64,000 nt of DNA from assembly GCF_000156235.1 (NCBI RefSeq), contig NZ_DS996810.1:186001-250000 (forward strand), given 5' to 3'. The position numbers and the translations under genes are program-made. Positions within the stretch are counted from its first letter, which is position 1. Each line of letters opens with the position of its first letter. This DNA is from Pseudovibrio sp000156235. Lineage in GTDB: Bacteria; Pseudomonadota; Alphaproteobacteria; Rhizobiales; Stappiaceae. Positions 33,341-42,602 of the stretch are shown in pieces. The notes below the pieces were generated by a model that did not search any database, was not told the origin of the DNA, and saw only the letters and a program-made list of their open reading frames with translations.

Positions 33341-34024
33341 TTAATTTGCCTGAGCGGTTTTGTGTTCTTTTTGTCCGGCCAGTGCGGCGTTAACGAGGGT
33401 GAAGGCTTCTGGCGCTGCCCAGTCGGCAGGGCCGAACATGGTGCCGATTTCGCAGCCGTCTTCACCGATCATGATTGTGCTTGGCAGGCCTGGAGCTTTG
33501 CCCTTGGTGCGCAGGTCGTTGAAGGTCTTCATGGTGTGGTCTGAGAAGTAGGCCAGATCCTTCACCCCGATATCATTCAGGAACTTCAGCGGTTTTGGAT
33601 TGTTTTCGCCGCGATCCATGTTCACAGCGATGACGTTGAACTCTTCGTTGCCGGCTTCACGCTGCAGTTTGTCCAGATGAGGCATTTCTTTGCGGCAAGG
33701 GGCGCACCACGTGGCCCAGAGGTTGAGCAGTTTGGTGCCTTTCAGATCCGCCATGGTGATGAGGTTGCCGTCTGCATCGTTGAATTTCAGCTCAGACAGA
33801 TTCAGAGGCTTCTCAGCAGGCAGAAAAGCGGCGACTTCGCCTGTGGTCAAACCCTTGAGATTTTTTGCGGTATTCATTGAAGAAGAGCAGGCGAGGGCTT
33901 GTGGATCCTCACTTTTTTGCTGATTAAGCGCCCATACAGCTCCGCCTACGACGACAAATCCAGCTAATGCTGCAATAAGCCCTTTTCCGAGGCCGAACTT
34001 TCCGGTAACTGTCAGTTTCTTCAT
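33341..34024 (-). CDS. TlpA-like thiol:disulfide interchange protein
   Basis: 227 residues. A signal-anchor helix (about 13-33) leads to a periplasmic thioredoxin fold with the redox-active WCAPC motif (Cys107, Cys110) and the cis-proline loop LPSTIMIG. TlpA proteins reduce periplasmic copper-chaperone or cytochrome partners during respiratory-oxidase assembly. Only 29 bp separate its start from that of the divergent argH, a tight arrangement in which promoters and leaders must overlap. Confidence 0.92.
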   Translation of the reverse strand: MKKLTVTGKFGLGKGLIAALAGFVVVGGAVWALNQQKSEDPQALACSSSMNTAKNLKGLTTGEVAAFLPAEKPLNLSELKFNDADGNLITMADLKGTKLLNLWATWCAPCRKEMPHLDKLQREAGNEEFNVIAVNMDRGENNPKPLKFLNDIGVKDLAYFSDHTMKTFNDLRTKGKAPGLPSTIMIGEDGCEIGTMFGPADWAAPEAFTLVNAALAGQKEHKTAQAN

Positions 34025-34053
34025 ATTAAACCCAAATCATAATGAGGCTAGAC

Positions 34054-35454
34054 ATGAGCAACCGCATGTGGGGGGGCCGTTTTGCGGAAGGGCCAGATGC
34101 AATCATGGAAGAGATTAATGCTTCCATCGATTTTGATCGTAAGCTCTACCGACAAGACATAGCCGGATCCAAGGCTCATGTTAGCATGTTGGCTGCACAG
34201 GGCATCGTTAGCGCAGAAGATGCCGAAAAGATAGCTCAGGGTCTAGACACAATTCTGTCAGAGATCGAGGAAGGCACCTTTACCTTCTCCCGTGCGCTTG
34301 AAGACATTCACATGAATATCGAAGCGCGTCTGGCAGAACTGATTGGCCCGACCGCTGGCCGTCTTCATACAGCTCGTTCACGTAACGACCAAGTTGCCAC
34401 AGATTTCCGTCTTTGGGTACGCGACTCTTTGGACGATCTTGAGGCACAGGTGACAGACCTGATGCAGGCTCTTGTTGAAAAGGCTGAAGAGCACGCTGCC
34501 GTTGTGATGCCGGGCTTTACACACTTGCAATCTGCGCAGCCGGTGACATTCGGCCATCACTTGATGGCATATGTAGAAATGTTCTCTCGTGACCGCTCCC
34601 GCTTGCAGGATGCGCGTGCGCGTATGAATGAGAGCCCGCTGGGCTGTGCGGCGCTGGCTGGTACATCCTTCCCGATCGATCGTGAGATGACTGCGGCTTC
34701 ACTTGGGTTTGACCGCCCAACAGCGAACTCTCTGGATGGTGTTTCCGATCGTGACTTTGCGATTGAGGCGCTGGCAGATGCTTCCATCTGTGCGATGCAC
34801 CTGTCTCGTCTGGCAGAAGAAATCGTGATTTGGTGTTCTGCGCAGTTCGGTTTCATCAAGCTTTCCGACAAGTTTTCGACCGGTTCTTCCATCATGCCAC
34901 AGAAGAAGAACCCGGATGCAGCTGAGCTGATCCGTGCGAAAACGGGCCGTATCTATGGCGCGCTGAACTCTCTTCTCGTGATGATGAAGGGGCTGCCGCT
35001 GACTTACTCCAAGGACATGCAGGAAGACAAAGAGCAGGCGTTTGACGCTCTGCCAAACCTGTCTCTGGCGCTTGCAGCCATGACCGGCATGATGCGTGAC
35101 CTTGAGCCGAATGTGAAAACGCTGAAGAAAGCGGCGGGTTCTGGCTACTCCACTGCGACTGATCTGGCTGACTGGTGTGTGCGTGTGGTTGGCATGCCAT
35201 TCCGTGACGCTCACCATGTGACTGGTGCACTTGTTAAGATGGCTGTCGATAAGGGCGTAGACCTGCATCGCCTGACATTGGAAGAGATGCAGAGCGTTGA
35301 GCCGAAGATCACTGACGATGTCTACAGCGTTCTTTCCGTTGATAAATCTGTTCGCAGCCGTGTCTCTTATGGCGGCACCAGCCCGGTGAATGTGCGCAAG
35401 CAATCCCGCCGTTGGCTGAAGCAGCTTGAGCGTGAGCAGAAGACGGAAAAGTAA
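34054..35454 (+). CDS. argH: Argininosuccinate lyase
   Basis: Last step of arginine synthesis: argininosuccinate to arginine plus fumarate. 466 residues from the ATG at 34054, which has GAGG six bases upstream; an ATG at 34042 overlaps that ribosome site. The fumarase/aspartase signature GSSIMPQKKNP is near residue 277. MWGGRFAEGPDAIMEEINASI and HTARSRNDQVATD are also intact. It is followed by lptM and lysA on the same strand. Confidence 0.97.
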   Translation: MSNRMWGGRFAEGPDAIMEEINASIDFDRKLYRQDIAGSKAHVSMLAAQGIVSAEDAEKIAQGLDTILSEIEEGTFTFSRALEDIHMNIEARLAELIGPTAGRLHTARSRNDQVATDFRLWVRDSLDDLEAQVTDLMQALVEKAEEHAAVVMPGFTHLQSAQPVTFGHHLMAYVEMFSRDRSRLQDARARMNESPLGCAALAGTSFPIDREMTAASLGFDRPTANSLDGVSDRDFAIEALADASICAMHLSRLAEEIVIWCSAQFGFIKLSDKFSTGSSIMPQKKNPDAAELIRAKTGRIYGALNSLLVMMKGLPLTYSKDMQEDKEQAFDALPNLSLALAAMTGMMRDLEPNVKTLKKAAGSGYSTATDLADWCVRVVGMPFRDAHHVTGALVKMAVDKGVDLHRLTLEEMQSVEPKITDDVYSVLSVDKSVRSRVSYGGTSPVNVRKQSRRWLKQLEREQKTEK

Positions 35455-35593
35455 GTCTGTTCCATGGATGATCTTGCAGTCACCGTTGTTACGGTGCAGA
35501 AATAAAACTTAGAGTGGGCTCGGGTTCGTCCGAGTCAGTCATTAGGTCGAATTTCTGGTTTGGTAAAATCATCCAGATTGGAGCAGAGAAAAC

Positions 35594-35863
35594 ATGAGCT
35601 CGCAAGGCATGAAAGACATTACAAAAAGCCGTAGTTCCAAGCTTTTGATTGGCCTCACAATTGTTGCACTCGGTCTGAGTGTTTCCGCTTGTGGGCGTAA
35701 AGGCAGTTTGGAAACGCCAAGCCAAGCTCGGGCGACTGCAGATGGTGCACCGCCACCCCTGAATGATGCTCCTGCGCCGCAGATTCCGGATGAGAAGGAC
35801 GAAAGTCTGTTTCTTGATCCGCTGATCGGTGCGGACGAAGATGATCCAGACTTCAATTTTTAG
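35594..35863 (+). CDS. lptM: Small lipoprotein, LptM (YifL)-like
   Basis: 89 residues with a type II signal peptide and lipobox LSVSAC, Cys33 being the lipidated residue. The mature protein begins CGRKGSLE, matching the CGxKGPL start of LptM, which in E. coli stabilises the LptDE lipopolysaccharide translocon. The rest is a short Pro/Asp-rich tail. Its place just upstream of lysA in an amino-acid biosynthesis group parallels the E. coli yifL-dapF neighbourhood. The family call rests on the short N-terminal motif, so it is moderately sure. Confidence 0.8.
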   Translation: MSSQGMKDITKSRSSKLLIGLTIVALGLSVSACGRKGSLETPSQARATADGAPPPLNDAPAPQIPDEKDESLFLDPLIGADEDDPDFNF

Positions 35864-35911
35864 ACTGGTTCGTTAAGCCCGTCTGGGCAGAGCCAGCGCA
35901 GAGGACCTACA

Positions 35912-37183
35912 TTGCATTACTTTGAGTTCAAGGATGGCGTGCTTCACGCTGAAGACGTTGCGCTGACTGAAATTGCAGCGGAAGTTGGAACCCCATTTTA
36001 CTGCTATTCCCGCGCAACCTTTGAGCGTCACTTCAAGGTTTTTGACGGTGCGTTTGATGGGATAGATCATCTGACCTGTTATGCAATGAAGGCGAATTCC
36101 AACATCGCCATTCTGACGGTGTTGGCTAAGCTTGGCGCTGGTGCGGACGTTGTTTCTGAAGGGGAACTGCGTCGGGCGCTGAAAGCGGGCATTCCTGCGA
36201 ACAAGATCGTGTTCTCTGGCGTTGGCAAGACCCGTCAGGAAATGCGCTTTGCGCTGAACGCAGGCATCCTGTGCTTTAACGTGGAATCCGAGCCTGAGCT
36301 GAAGCGTCTTTCTGAAGTTGCTTCTGAGATGGGCAAGACTGCGCCAATTTCTCTGCGCATCAATCCGGACGTTGACGCGAAGACCCATGCTAAGATCTCT
36401 ACTGGTCTGGCTGCGAACAAGTTTGGCATTGCTTGGGACCGTGCGCGTGCTGTTTACAATGAAGCTGCGCAGCTGCCGGGCCTGAAAGTGACCGGTATGG
36501 ACATGCATATCGGTTCTCAGATCACTGAGTTGGGTCCGTTTGATGATGCTTTGGAACGCCTTGGTGTGCTGATTGGCATGCTGAAGGAAGATGGCATTGA
36601 GATCGAGCACCTTGATGTAGGTGGTGGTCTTGGCATTCCTTATGGAGGCGGAATTGAAGCGCCGCTGCCAACGGAATACGCAAAGATCGTTCGTAAACAC
36701 ATTGAGCGTCTTGGCGTTACGCTGATTACTGAGCCTGGCCGCCTGATTGCAGGAAACGCCGGTATTCTCGTAACCGAAACGATCTACCGCAAAGAAGGTG
36801 AACCGAAGAACTTCGTCATCGTGGATGCTGCGATGAACGATCTGATCCGTCCAACCCTTTATGAGGCACACCATGACATTGGTGCGGTGAGCGAAGAGCG
36901 CCAAAATGGTGAGCAGATGCTGGCGGATGTTGTTGGGCCAGTTTGTGAAACCGGTGACTACATTGCTCGTGACCGGGAATTGCCGAAGTTTGAGGAAGGT
37001 GATCTTCTGGCGGTTTATTCCTGCGGTGCTTATGGTGCGACCCAATCTGGCACGTACAACACGCGTCTTCTGGTGCCTGAAGTTCTGGTTGATGGCGACA
37101 AGTTTGCGATCATCCGTCAGCGCCCGAGCTACGATGAGTTACTAAATCAAGACGTTGTGCCGAACTGGGTTGAAAAGGCTTAA
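35912..37183 (+). CDS. lysA: Diaminopimelate decarboxylase
   Basis: Pyridoxal-phosphate enzyme that makes lysine from meso-diaminopimelate. 423 residues. TTG start with GAGG seven bases upstream. Lys60 in CYAMKANSN carries the cofactor. HIGSQI, DVGGGLGIPY, TEPGRLIAGNAG, the VVGPVCETGD loop with the second-subunit catalytic cysteine, and the YGATQSGTYN tail motif are all present. Probably co-transcribed with lptM, and possibly argH. Confidence 0.97.
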   Translation: MHYFEFKDGVLHAEDVALTEIAAEVGTPFYCYSRATFERHFKVFDGAFDGIDHLTCYAMKANSNIAILTVLAKLGAGADVVSEGELRRALKAGIPANKIVFSGVGKTRQEMRFALNAGILCFNVESEPELKRLSEVASEMGKTAPISLRINPDVDAKTHAKISTGLAANKFGIAWDRARAVYNEAAQLPGLKVTGMDMHIGSQITELGPFDDALERLGVLIGMLKEDGIEIEHLDVGGGLGIPYGGGIEAPLPTEYAKIVRKHIERLGVTLITEPGRLIAGNAGILVTETIYRKEGEPKNFVIVDAAMNDLIRPTLYEAHHDIGAVSEERQNGEQMLADVVGPVCETGDYIARDRELPKFEEGDLLAVYSCGAYGATQSGTYNTRLLVPEVLVDGDKFAIIRQRPSYDELLNQDVVPNWVEKA

Positions 37184-37279
37184 CTCTGTTTGAAAGCCCC
37201 TTAGGTTTGCCAGATTGCTGATCTACGTTAATCGCCGTATGCTTAAAAGAAAAAGCAGGCGGCGGTTAGCGAGGCCTAT

Positions 37280-39925
37280 GTGACCCATCAGAATGAGAAT
37301 GGCGGCAATAAAAACCTAAAGAATGCCATAGCTTCAGCAAGTGAATTGCGAGAGCATAAGAAGCATTATGGCGATGGCTCCGTGGCATCCGGCCTGTGGC
37401 AGTCCCTGTTTTCTCAAAGATTACCCTATCGATTGAAAAGGCTGGCTTTTAAAGCGCGGCTTTATTTGTTTTGGGAGCGGTTCTGGCCTGCCATTCAGAT
37501 GCCGCTTATTGTTGCCTGTCTGTATGTGGCTGTCAGCTTCTTAGGGCTGTGGCAGCTGCTTGGGTTTTATGGCTCTGCTTTTGTTTCCATCCTGTTTCTC
37601 GCTGTTTTCATCTGGAGTTGCTACCCGCTTTTACGTCTCAGACTGCCCAGTGAGGCGGAGGGATTGCGCAAGGTTGAGCTTGCCAGTGATCTGCCGCACC
37701 GACCTTTGCTCTCCTACAAAGATGAGCAGGCAACCGGGATGGATGACGAGGAAGCGCTGGCGCTTTGGTCTGCCCATCAAAAGCGGCTGCGTGAGCGATT
37801 GAAGAACCTGCGCGTTGGAGGTGTTAATCCGCGTGGCTTTACCAAAGATCCTTACGCTCTGCGGGTTTTTGCCGTTATGTTACTGGTGGTTGGCTATTCT
37901 GTTTCGGATGCGAACCGTTGGTCCAGCCTGTTGGCGCCGTTCCAGTCTCAGGGCGTGGGCAGCGTTCTGCCTGCGCGTATCGATGCGTGGGTGACGCCGC
38001 CGGCTTATACGGGTGAAGCGCCTGTGTTCCTAAGTGGGGATGCCAATCAGCTGAGGGATTCCCGAGACGCACTTTCCATTGCCAGTGGCAGTGAGGTGCT
38101 GGTTCGGGCGCAGGGAACGGGCGATTTCTCGGTTATCTATTTCTCCTCTCGTGGTCATGAAGTTTTGGAACCGGAACGGGTGCAATCCGGTGCTGGTGAA
38201 GGTTCTGAAGAGCTGACAACGACGGAATGGCGCTTTCCGCTGAACTCCAGTGGACGTCTGCAGATTTTGCAGGATGACTCGCCGACTTACTCCTGGAAGA
38301 TCGCCATTCGTCCGGATTTGCCACCGCGCATTCGGTTGTTTGATGATCCCGAAGAACAGCTTTCCGGCAGTTTGAAGCTGACCTATCTGGTGCAGGATGA
38401 TTACCGCGTGGTCTCTGCCGAAGCGATCATGGAGAAGGTTCAGCGCGGGGATGATGAAGAACAGGGGCGCTCTCTGGTGGAGGCGCCGCGGTTCAATCTG
38501 AGCCTGCCGCCTAAAGATTCCAAGATGGCGGTTGGGCAGACTTTTCAGGATCTGACTGCGCATCCGTGGGCTGGGTCTGAAGTGGCGCTTGTGTTGGTTG
38601 CCCGGGATGAGGCTGAACAGGAAGGTCGCTCGCAGCCGGTTTACATCAAGCTGCCGGAGCGCCGGTTCAACAAGCCTTTGGCCCGTGCTGTTGTGGAGCA
38701 GCGCCGTAACTTGGCAATGAATGTTGAAAGCTACCCTCAGGTGGTGGATGCGCTGGACGTGCTGATGATTGCACCGGAGCGGTTCATCGATGATGCAGGT
38801 TCTTATCTGCCGCTGCGCTTTGCCTATGCCGAGTTGGTTGCCGCCAAGACGGATGAGCAGCTGACGGATATGCTGGACGTGCTTTGGAATGTGGCGCTGA
38901 CCATTGAGGATGGTGGCTTGTCTGCCGCTGAGCGAGCTTTGCGTGAGGCGCAGGAAGCCTTGCGGCGCGCTTTGGAGCAGGGTGCTTCGGAGCAGGAAAT
39001 TGCTGAGCTGATGAGTGATCTGCGCAAGGCGCTGGATGATTATCTGAAATCCATGGCTCAACAGATGCGCGAGAACCCGCAGCAGCTTGGCCAGATGCCG
39101 ATGGATGAGAACTCCCAGCAGATCACACCTCGCGATCTGGATGATATGCTGCGACGCATGGAAGAGCTGGCGAAAACTGGCTCTTTGGAAGCGGCTCGTG
39201 AACTGTTGGCGCAAATGCAGCAGATGCTGGAGAACATGCAGAACGCGCAGCAGCAGCAACAGGCCCCAAGCCAACAGCAGCAGGAGATGTTGCAGGCGCT
39301 GGAAGACCTTGGTGAGATGATCCAGAAACAGCGCAATCTGATGGATGAGACGCATCGGTTTGATCCGGACAGCCAGCAGCGTCGGCCCGGTCAGCGTAAT
39401 GAGCAGCAGAACAAGCGTGGTCAGGGCGGTGAGATGACCAATGAGGAGGCGCAGCAAGCCTTCCGTGATTTGCAGCAGCAGCAGCGCAACCTTTCTGATG
39501 ACCTGCAGAAACTGCTCGATAAGATGGCCAATAGTGGCGCCAAGCCGAGCAAGGATCTGGATAGCGCAGGCAACTCCATGGAGGATGCTGGAGAGGCGCT
39601 GGGGGCTCAACAGGCTGAAGAGGCTGTTTCTGAGCAGAGTCAGGCGCTGGAATCCCTGCGCAAAGGCGCTCAGCAGCTCGCAGAGCAGCTTGCCGGACAA
39701 TCTGGTGGGCGAGGGCAGGCAACCAACTCTCCGCTTAATGAAGACCCACTGGGGCGTATGCGCCGTGTGGAAGGACCTGAGTTTGGCAGTCAGGTGAAAG
39801 TGCCTGATGAGATTGAGGTTCAGCGGGCGCGACGTATTCTGGAAGAACTGCGCCGCCGACTTTCTGATCCTGACCGTCCGCAGCTTGAGCTGGAGTATCT
39901 GGAACGGCTGATGAAGCGCTACTGA
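37280..39925 (+). CDS. DUF4175 / TIGR02302 family large membrane protein
   Basis: 881 residues. GTG start with GAGG upstream. Two N-terminal membrane helices (about 70-90 and 94-113) and a third near 195-210 are followed by a long periplasmic-looking region. The C-terminal third, from about residue 545, is extremely rich in Gln, Glu, Met and Leu and predicts as coiled coil, with runs of Q near 655. This organisation matches the uncharacterised DUF4175 family next to lysA in many Alphaproteobacteria. Function is unknown; an envelope structural role is a guess. Confidence 0.85.
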   Translation: MTHQNENGGNKNLKNAIASASELREHKKHYGDGSVASGLWQSLFSQRLPYRLKRLAFKARLYLFWERFWPAIQMPLIVACLYVAVSFLGLWQLLGFYGSAFVSILFLAVFIWSCYPLLRLRLPSEAEGLRKVELASDLPHRPLLSYKDEQATGMDDEEALALWSAHQKRLRERLKNLRVGGVNPRGFTKDPYALRVFAVMLLVVGYSVSDANRWSSLLAPFQSQGVGSVLPARIDAWVTPPAYTGEAPVFLSGDANQLRDSRDALSIASGSEVLVRAQGTGDFSVIYFSSRGHEVLEPERVQSGAGEGSEELTTTEWRFPLNSSGRLQILQDDSPTYSWKIAIRPDLPPRIRLFDDPEEQLSGSLKLTYLVQDDYRVVSAEAIMEKVQRGDDEEQGRSLVEAPRFNLSLPPKDSKMAVGQTFQDLTAHPWAGSEVALVLVARDEAEQEGRSQPVYIKLPERRFNKPLARAVVEQRRNLAMNVESYPQVVDALDVLMIAPERFIDDAGSYLPLRFAYAELVAAKTDEQLTDMLDVLWNVALTIEDGGLSAAERALREAQEALRRALEQGASEQEIAELMSDLRKALDDYLKSMAQQMRENPQQLGQMPMDENSQQITPRDLDDMLRRMEELAKTGSLEAARELLAQMQQMLENMQNAQQQQQAPSQQQQEMLQALEDLGEMIQKQRNLMDETHRFDPDSQQRRPGQRNEQQNKRGQGGEMTNEEAQQAFRDLQQQQRNLSDDLQKLLDKMANSGAKPSKDLDSAGNSMEDAGEALGAQQAEEAVSEQSQALESLRKGAQQLAEQLAGQSGGRGQATNSPLNEDPLGRMRRVEGPEFGSQVKVPDEIEVQRARRILEELRRRLSDPDRPQLELEYLERLMKRY

Positions 39926-40056
39926 TCGGCGGCTTCGGGATGCTTTAATGAATGCTTAGAAAACTGGATTGACCTCGATACTGCTCCTTCTGGTTTTCTT
40001 TGCCATTTGGCGGCTCCTTCATTGTGGTGCCTGCTTTAGTTCCTATACTTCGCTCC

Positions 40057-40680
40057 ATGAGCACAGACCCATGCAAACCTGAAGTTCTGGCGCACATCAT
40101 CGAAGACGTGATGGACGACTGCATCCGGGTGTTTGTGCTCAAGGGGCTGGAAGCGTGTTCCATGGAGGACTTCTATCAGGCGTGCGGTCCGCATCGGGCT
40201 TATGTGGAGGAGCATTTCACCACCAAGCATGACTTCTGTGCGGCGATGCTGATGTGGTGGCTTAACAGCGTGTTTGCTGAGCTGAAGAGCACCATCTCCC
40301 TGCATTCCAACCTGCGTGCTGCTGTTGAGGCGGTGCTTTATGAGTTCATCGATATCTGCATAAACCATCGTGAGAGCAGGCATGCTGATAAGTTCTGCGT
40401 GCTGGACAACATGACGTTGTTTGACGAGGAGCTGCTGGCCAAGTTCGCGATGTATTATCAGGAAGGCGTCAAGCACTTCCGGCTGAAGTTCGTTGATCTG
40501 AAAAGCGAGCTGAAAGACCCTGATGACATCGAAAAGCTGCTGATCTTCTATGTGATGATCATTGAAGGGCTCTACGTGCTCGTGCGCCGTGGCTTCTCCC
40601 GCGAGATGCTCTTCGAATACGCCGACATGAGCCTGCATACTCTCGAGTTTTATGAGAAGCGGCCAAGTGATCCGAGTTAG
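40057..40680 (+). CDS. TetR-like transcriptional regulator, atypical
   Basis: 207 residues from the ATG at 40057; 19 upstream in-frame codons are unlikely. The first ~60 residues follow the TetR helix-turn-helix pattern (IIEDVMDDCIRVFVLKGLEACSMEDFY, then YVEEHFTTKHDFCAAML). The recognition helix is unusual, lacking the common AGVSxGxLYxHF form. The C-terminal part is all-helical and would be the ligand and dimer domain. Its last four bases overlap the last four of the converging S41 peptidase gene. Confidence 0.6.
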   Translation: MSTDPCKPEVLAHIIEDVMDDCIRVFVLKGLEACSMEDFYQACGPHRAYVEEHFTTKHDFCAAMLMWWLNSVFAELKSTISLHSNLRAAVEAVLYEFIDICINHRESRHADKFCVLDNMTLFDEELLAKFAMYYQEGVKHFRLKFVDLKSELKDPDDIEKLLIFYVMIIEGLYVLVRRGFSREMLFEYADMSLHTLEFYEKRPSDPS

Positions 40681-42005
40681 GCGCTAATGGTATTTGCCGC
40701 TAGCTGCTGTGCAAGTGCCAGTACCGGGTCTTTGCCTTGCTGGATATCTTCTGCGGTGGGCATGACCGGGTGGTCTGGCTGGACGCCAATGCCTTCGAAC
40801 TGGGTGCCATCCGGAAAGGCTGTTCGTTTGGTGGAGACCATCAGTTGAGTGTGGGGCAAGGGGGCTTCGAAGTAGGGCTGGCCGGTTGAGCCTGCGGATG
40901 CCTCGCCGATGATTGTTGCGCGGCCGGAATGTTTGAGTGGGATCAGAAGGTCCTCGGTTGCTGAGCAGCTGCCAATATCAATCAAAACAATCAGTTGTCC
41001 TCGGAAGGGCTCGGTATCGACCGGGATGGTTTCACCGTTTGTGAGCTGGTTCATGGTCGTGGTTTGGGCGTTGGGCTGTTTGTGGTGTGCAGAGAGTTTA
41101 CCGTTTTGGAATGCAGCCAAGCTTTGCTGTGCTTTTTCCAGTGCTGTGAACTGAGGTGTGCGTTCCTGCCAGATCGGGATTGGCGCAAGGCAAAGTTTCT
41201 TCATCAGCCTCATAGGTGTATCTCCACCACCATTGCCGCGCAGGTCGAGGATCAGAGGTGAGTGGTTGTCGAGCTGACTGAGGAAGGTGAGGGCCTGTTC
41301 TTCAAACTCTGGCTTTGCGAAGCTGCCGATGATCAGACGTGGATGCTTACCTGTGGTGTCGAGCTTAGCCTTGTTCTGGTGCTGGGACGGATTTGTTGCT
41401 TCTTTGCGGGAGACCTGCAGTTTTCTGCCATCAGCAAGGGTGAGATCAAGCTGATCTGGAAAGAGAAAGCTGTACCCCCGCAAGAGATTATAGGTGGCCG
41501 CTTCTGGTTTTGAAGCACTGACGAACTTTGTGTAGTGCAAGAAGAACTCATCTGCAGGGAGTGCGTTGACCTCTTTGATCACATCTCCGAGGTGCAGATC
41601 TGCTCTTGTGGTGCTGTAAACTGTCCAGACCAGATTATGAGGTTCTGCTGCTGAAGTTGGCAGAGGGCGGGCCCAGAAGCCAAAGCTGGCGTTCTTTTGA
41701 AGCGTGAAGTCGATGAAGAGCGTATGAGCGTTTTGCAAGTGGGCAAGATAGCCTTGGGTTGCCAGCAGGAAGTCTCGACGGTCCTGCAATTCTTCCAAGG
41801 CGTTGAGGTAATCAAAATAGAGATCAGCGTTGCATAAGTCCGGAACGTTTTCCCAATGTGCGAAACAGCTTTCAATAGCCTGATAAATCCGGCTTGCCGC
41901 GTAGTGCTTTAAGGCATGTGAGATTGGTGCTGCCGGGTCATCCAGCTCTTCTAATGCCTGGGATAGCACTGGAGGTTCAGCACTATCTGCTGATGCATCT
42001 TCCAT
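40677..42005 (-). CDS. S41 family peptidase (C-terminal processing protease fold)
   Basis: 442 residues. The C-terminal half has the S41 core: LDLRGNGGGDTP, IGSCSATED with the probable Ser nucleophile in CSAT, GEASAGSTGQP, and EGIGVQPD at the end. A PDZ-like segment is suggested around DLHLGDVIKEVNALPADEF. No signal peptide or membrane helix is visible, which is unusual since most of these proteases work in the periplasm. The gene appears monocistronic; its 3' end overlaps that of the TetR-like gene. Confidence 0.85.
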   Translation of the reverse strand: MEDASADSAEPPVLSQALEELDDPAAPISHALKHYAASRIYQAIESCFAHWENVPDLCNADLYFDYLNALEELQDRRDFLLATQGYLAHLQNAHTLFIDFTLQKNASFGFWARPLPTSAAEPHNLVWTVYSTTRADLHLGDVIKEVNALPADEFFLHYTKFVSASKPEAATYNLLRGYSFLFPDQLDLTLADGRKLQVSRKEATNPSQHQNKAKLDTTGKHPRLIIGSFAKPEFEEQALTFLSQLDNHSPLILDLRGNGGGDTPMRLMKKLCLAPIPIWQERTPQFTALEKAQQSLAAFQNGKLSAHHKQPNAQTTTMNQLTNGETIPVDTEPFRGQLIVLIDIGSCSATEDLLIPLKHSGRATIIGEASAGSTGQPYFEAPLPHTQLMVSTKRTAFPDGTQFEGIGVQPDHPVMPTAEDIQQGKDPVLALAQQLAANTISA

Positions 42006-42106
42006 GGAAAAGCTCGCTCAAAATCAGAGATAAAGTATGCAGATAGAAGATCAGGAAACTGTAGATTTGTACAGCTTTCAGGCTCAAAGCTAAGCGTAGA
42101 TACACA

Positions 42107-42137
42107 AAACGCGATCGCTCGGGGAGGGATCGCGTTT
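42107..42137 (-). terminator. Terminator after cpdR
   Basis: AAACGCGATC (42107-42116) and GATCGCGTTT (42128-42137) form a 10-bp stem with an 11-base loop. On the minus strand it ends in a short T-run and lies about 50 bp beyond the cpdR stop. Confidence 0.7.
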
Positions 42138-42188
42138 CAGAAACTTTATTGGGCTCTTTATCCGAAAACCGGATGACGCTTTTCAGCG

Positions 42189-42587
42189 TTATGCAAAAGC
42201 GGATTGCGGAGAGCTTTCTTCCTCACCTGCCAAAGCTGTGGTGACGGCTTTTCTAACTTCTACCAATGAAAATGGTTTGGTCAGAACGTCCTTCACGCAT
42301 TTGCCGACTTCTTCAGAGCGTTCACGCTGGTCTGCGTAACCGGTCATCAAAAGGATTGGCAGGCCCGGATAGCGAGCGCTGCTTTGCATAGCAAGTTCGA
42401 TCCCATCCATCTCCGGCATTCTGATGTCGGAGAGCAGAAGGTCAAACTTGCCCTGCTGTTGCAGCAGCACAAGAGCGGCTTCGGCGCCATCTTCCACGGC
42501 GGTCACTTTGTGCCCGTCCAGCTCCAATGCACGTTTTACAAAGGCGCGGACCGCATCATCGTCTTCCGTCAGAAGTATGTGAGCCAT
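42189..42587 (-). CDS. cpdR: CpdR-like single-domain response regulator
   Basis: 132-residue receiver domain with no output domain. The acidic pocket is at Glu8-Asp9-Asp10, phospho-acceptor Asp54, Thr82 and Lys104. In Caulobacter and rhizobia CpdR, when unphosphorylated, directs ClpXP to the cell pole and to CtrA, coupling proteolysis to the cell cycle. Assignment rests on the receiver-only architecture plus position 15 bp downstream of hpt, a conserved order in Hyphomicrobiales. A non-CpdR stand-alone receiver remains possible. Confidence 0.75.
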   Translation of the reverse strand: MAHILLTEDDDAVRAFVKRALELDGHKVTAVEDGAEAALVLLQQQGKFDLLLSDIRMPEMDGIELAMQSSARYPGLPILLMTGYADQRERSEEVGKCVKDVLTKPFSLVEVRKAVTTALAGEEESSPQSAFA

Positions 42588-42602
42588 TATAGCCCCCCTC
42601 GT

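Noticed and set aside
35873..37045. 390-codon minus-strand frame opposite lysA
   Set aside because: Antisense shadow of a conserved decarboxylase.
38030..39700. 556-codon minus-strand frame opposite the DUF4175 gene
   Set aside because: The strong Gln/Glu bias of the real gene keeps the antisense frame open; no domain or start signal.
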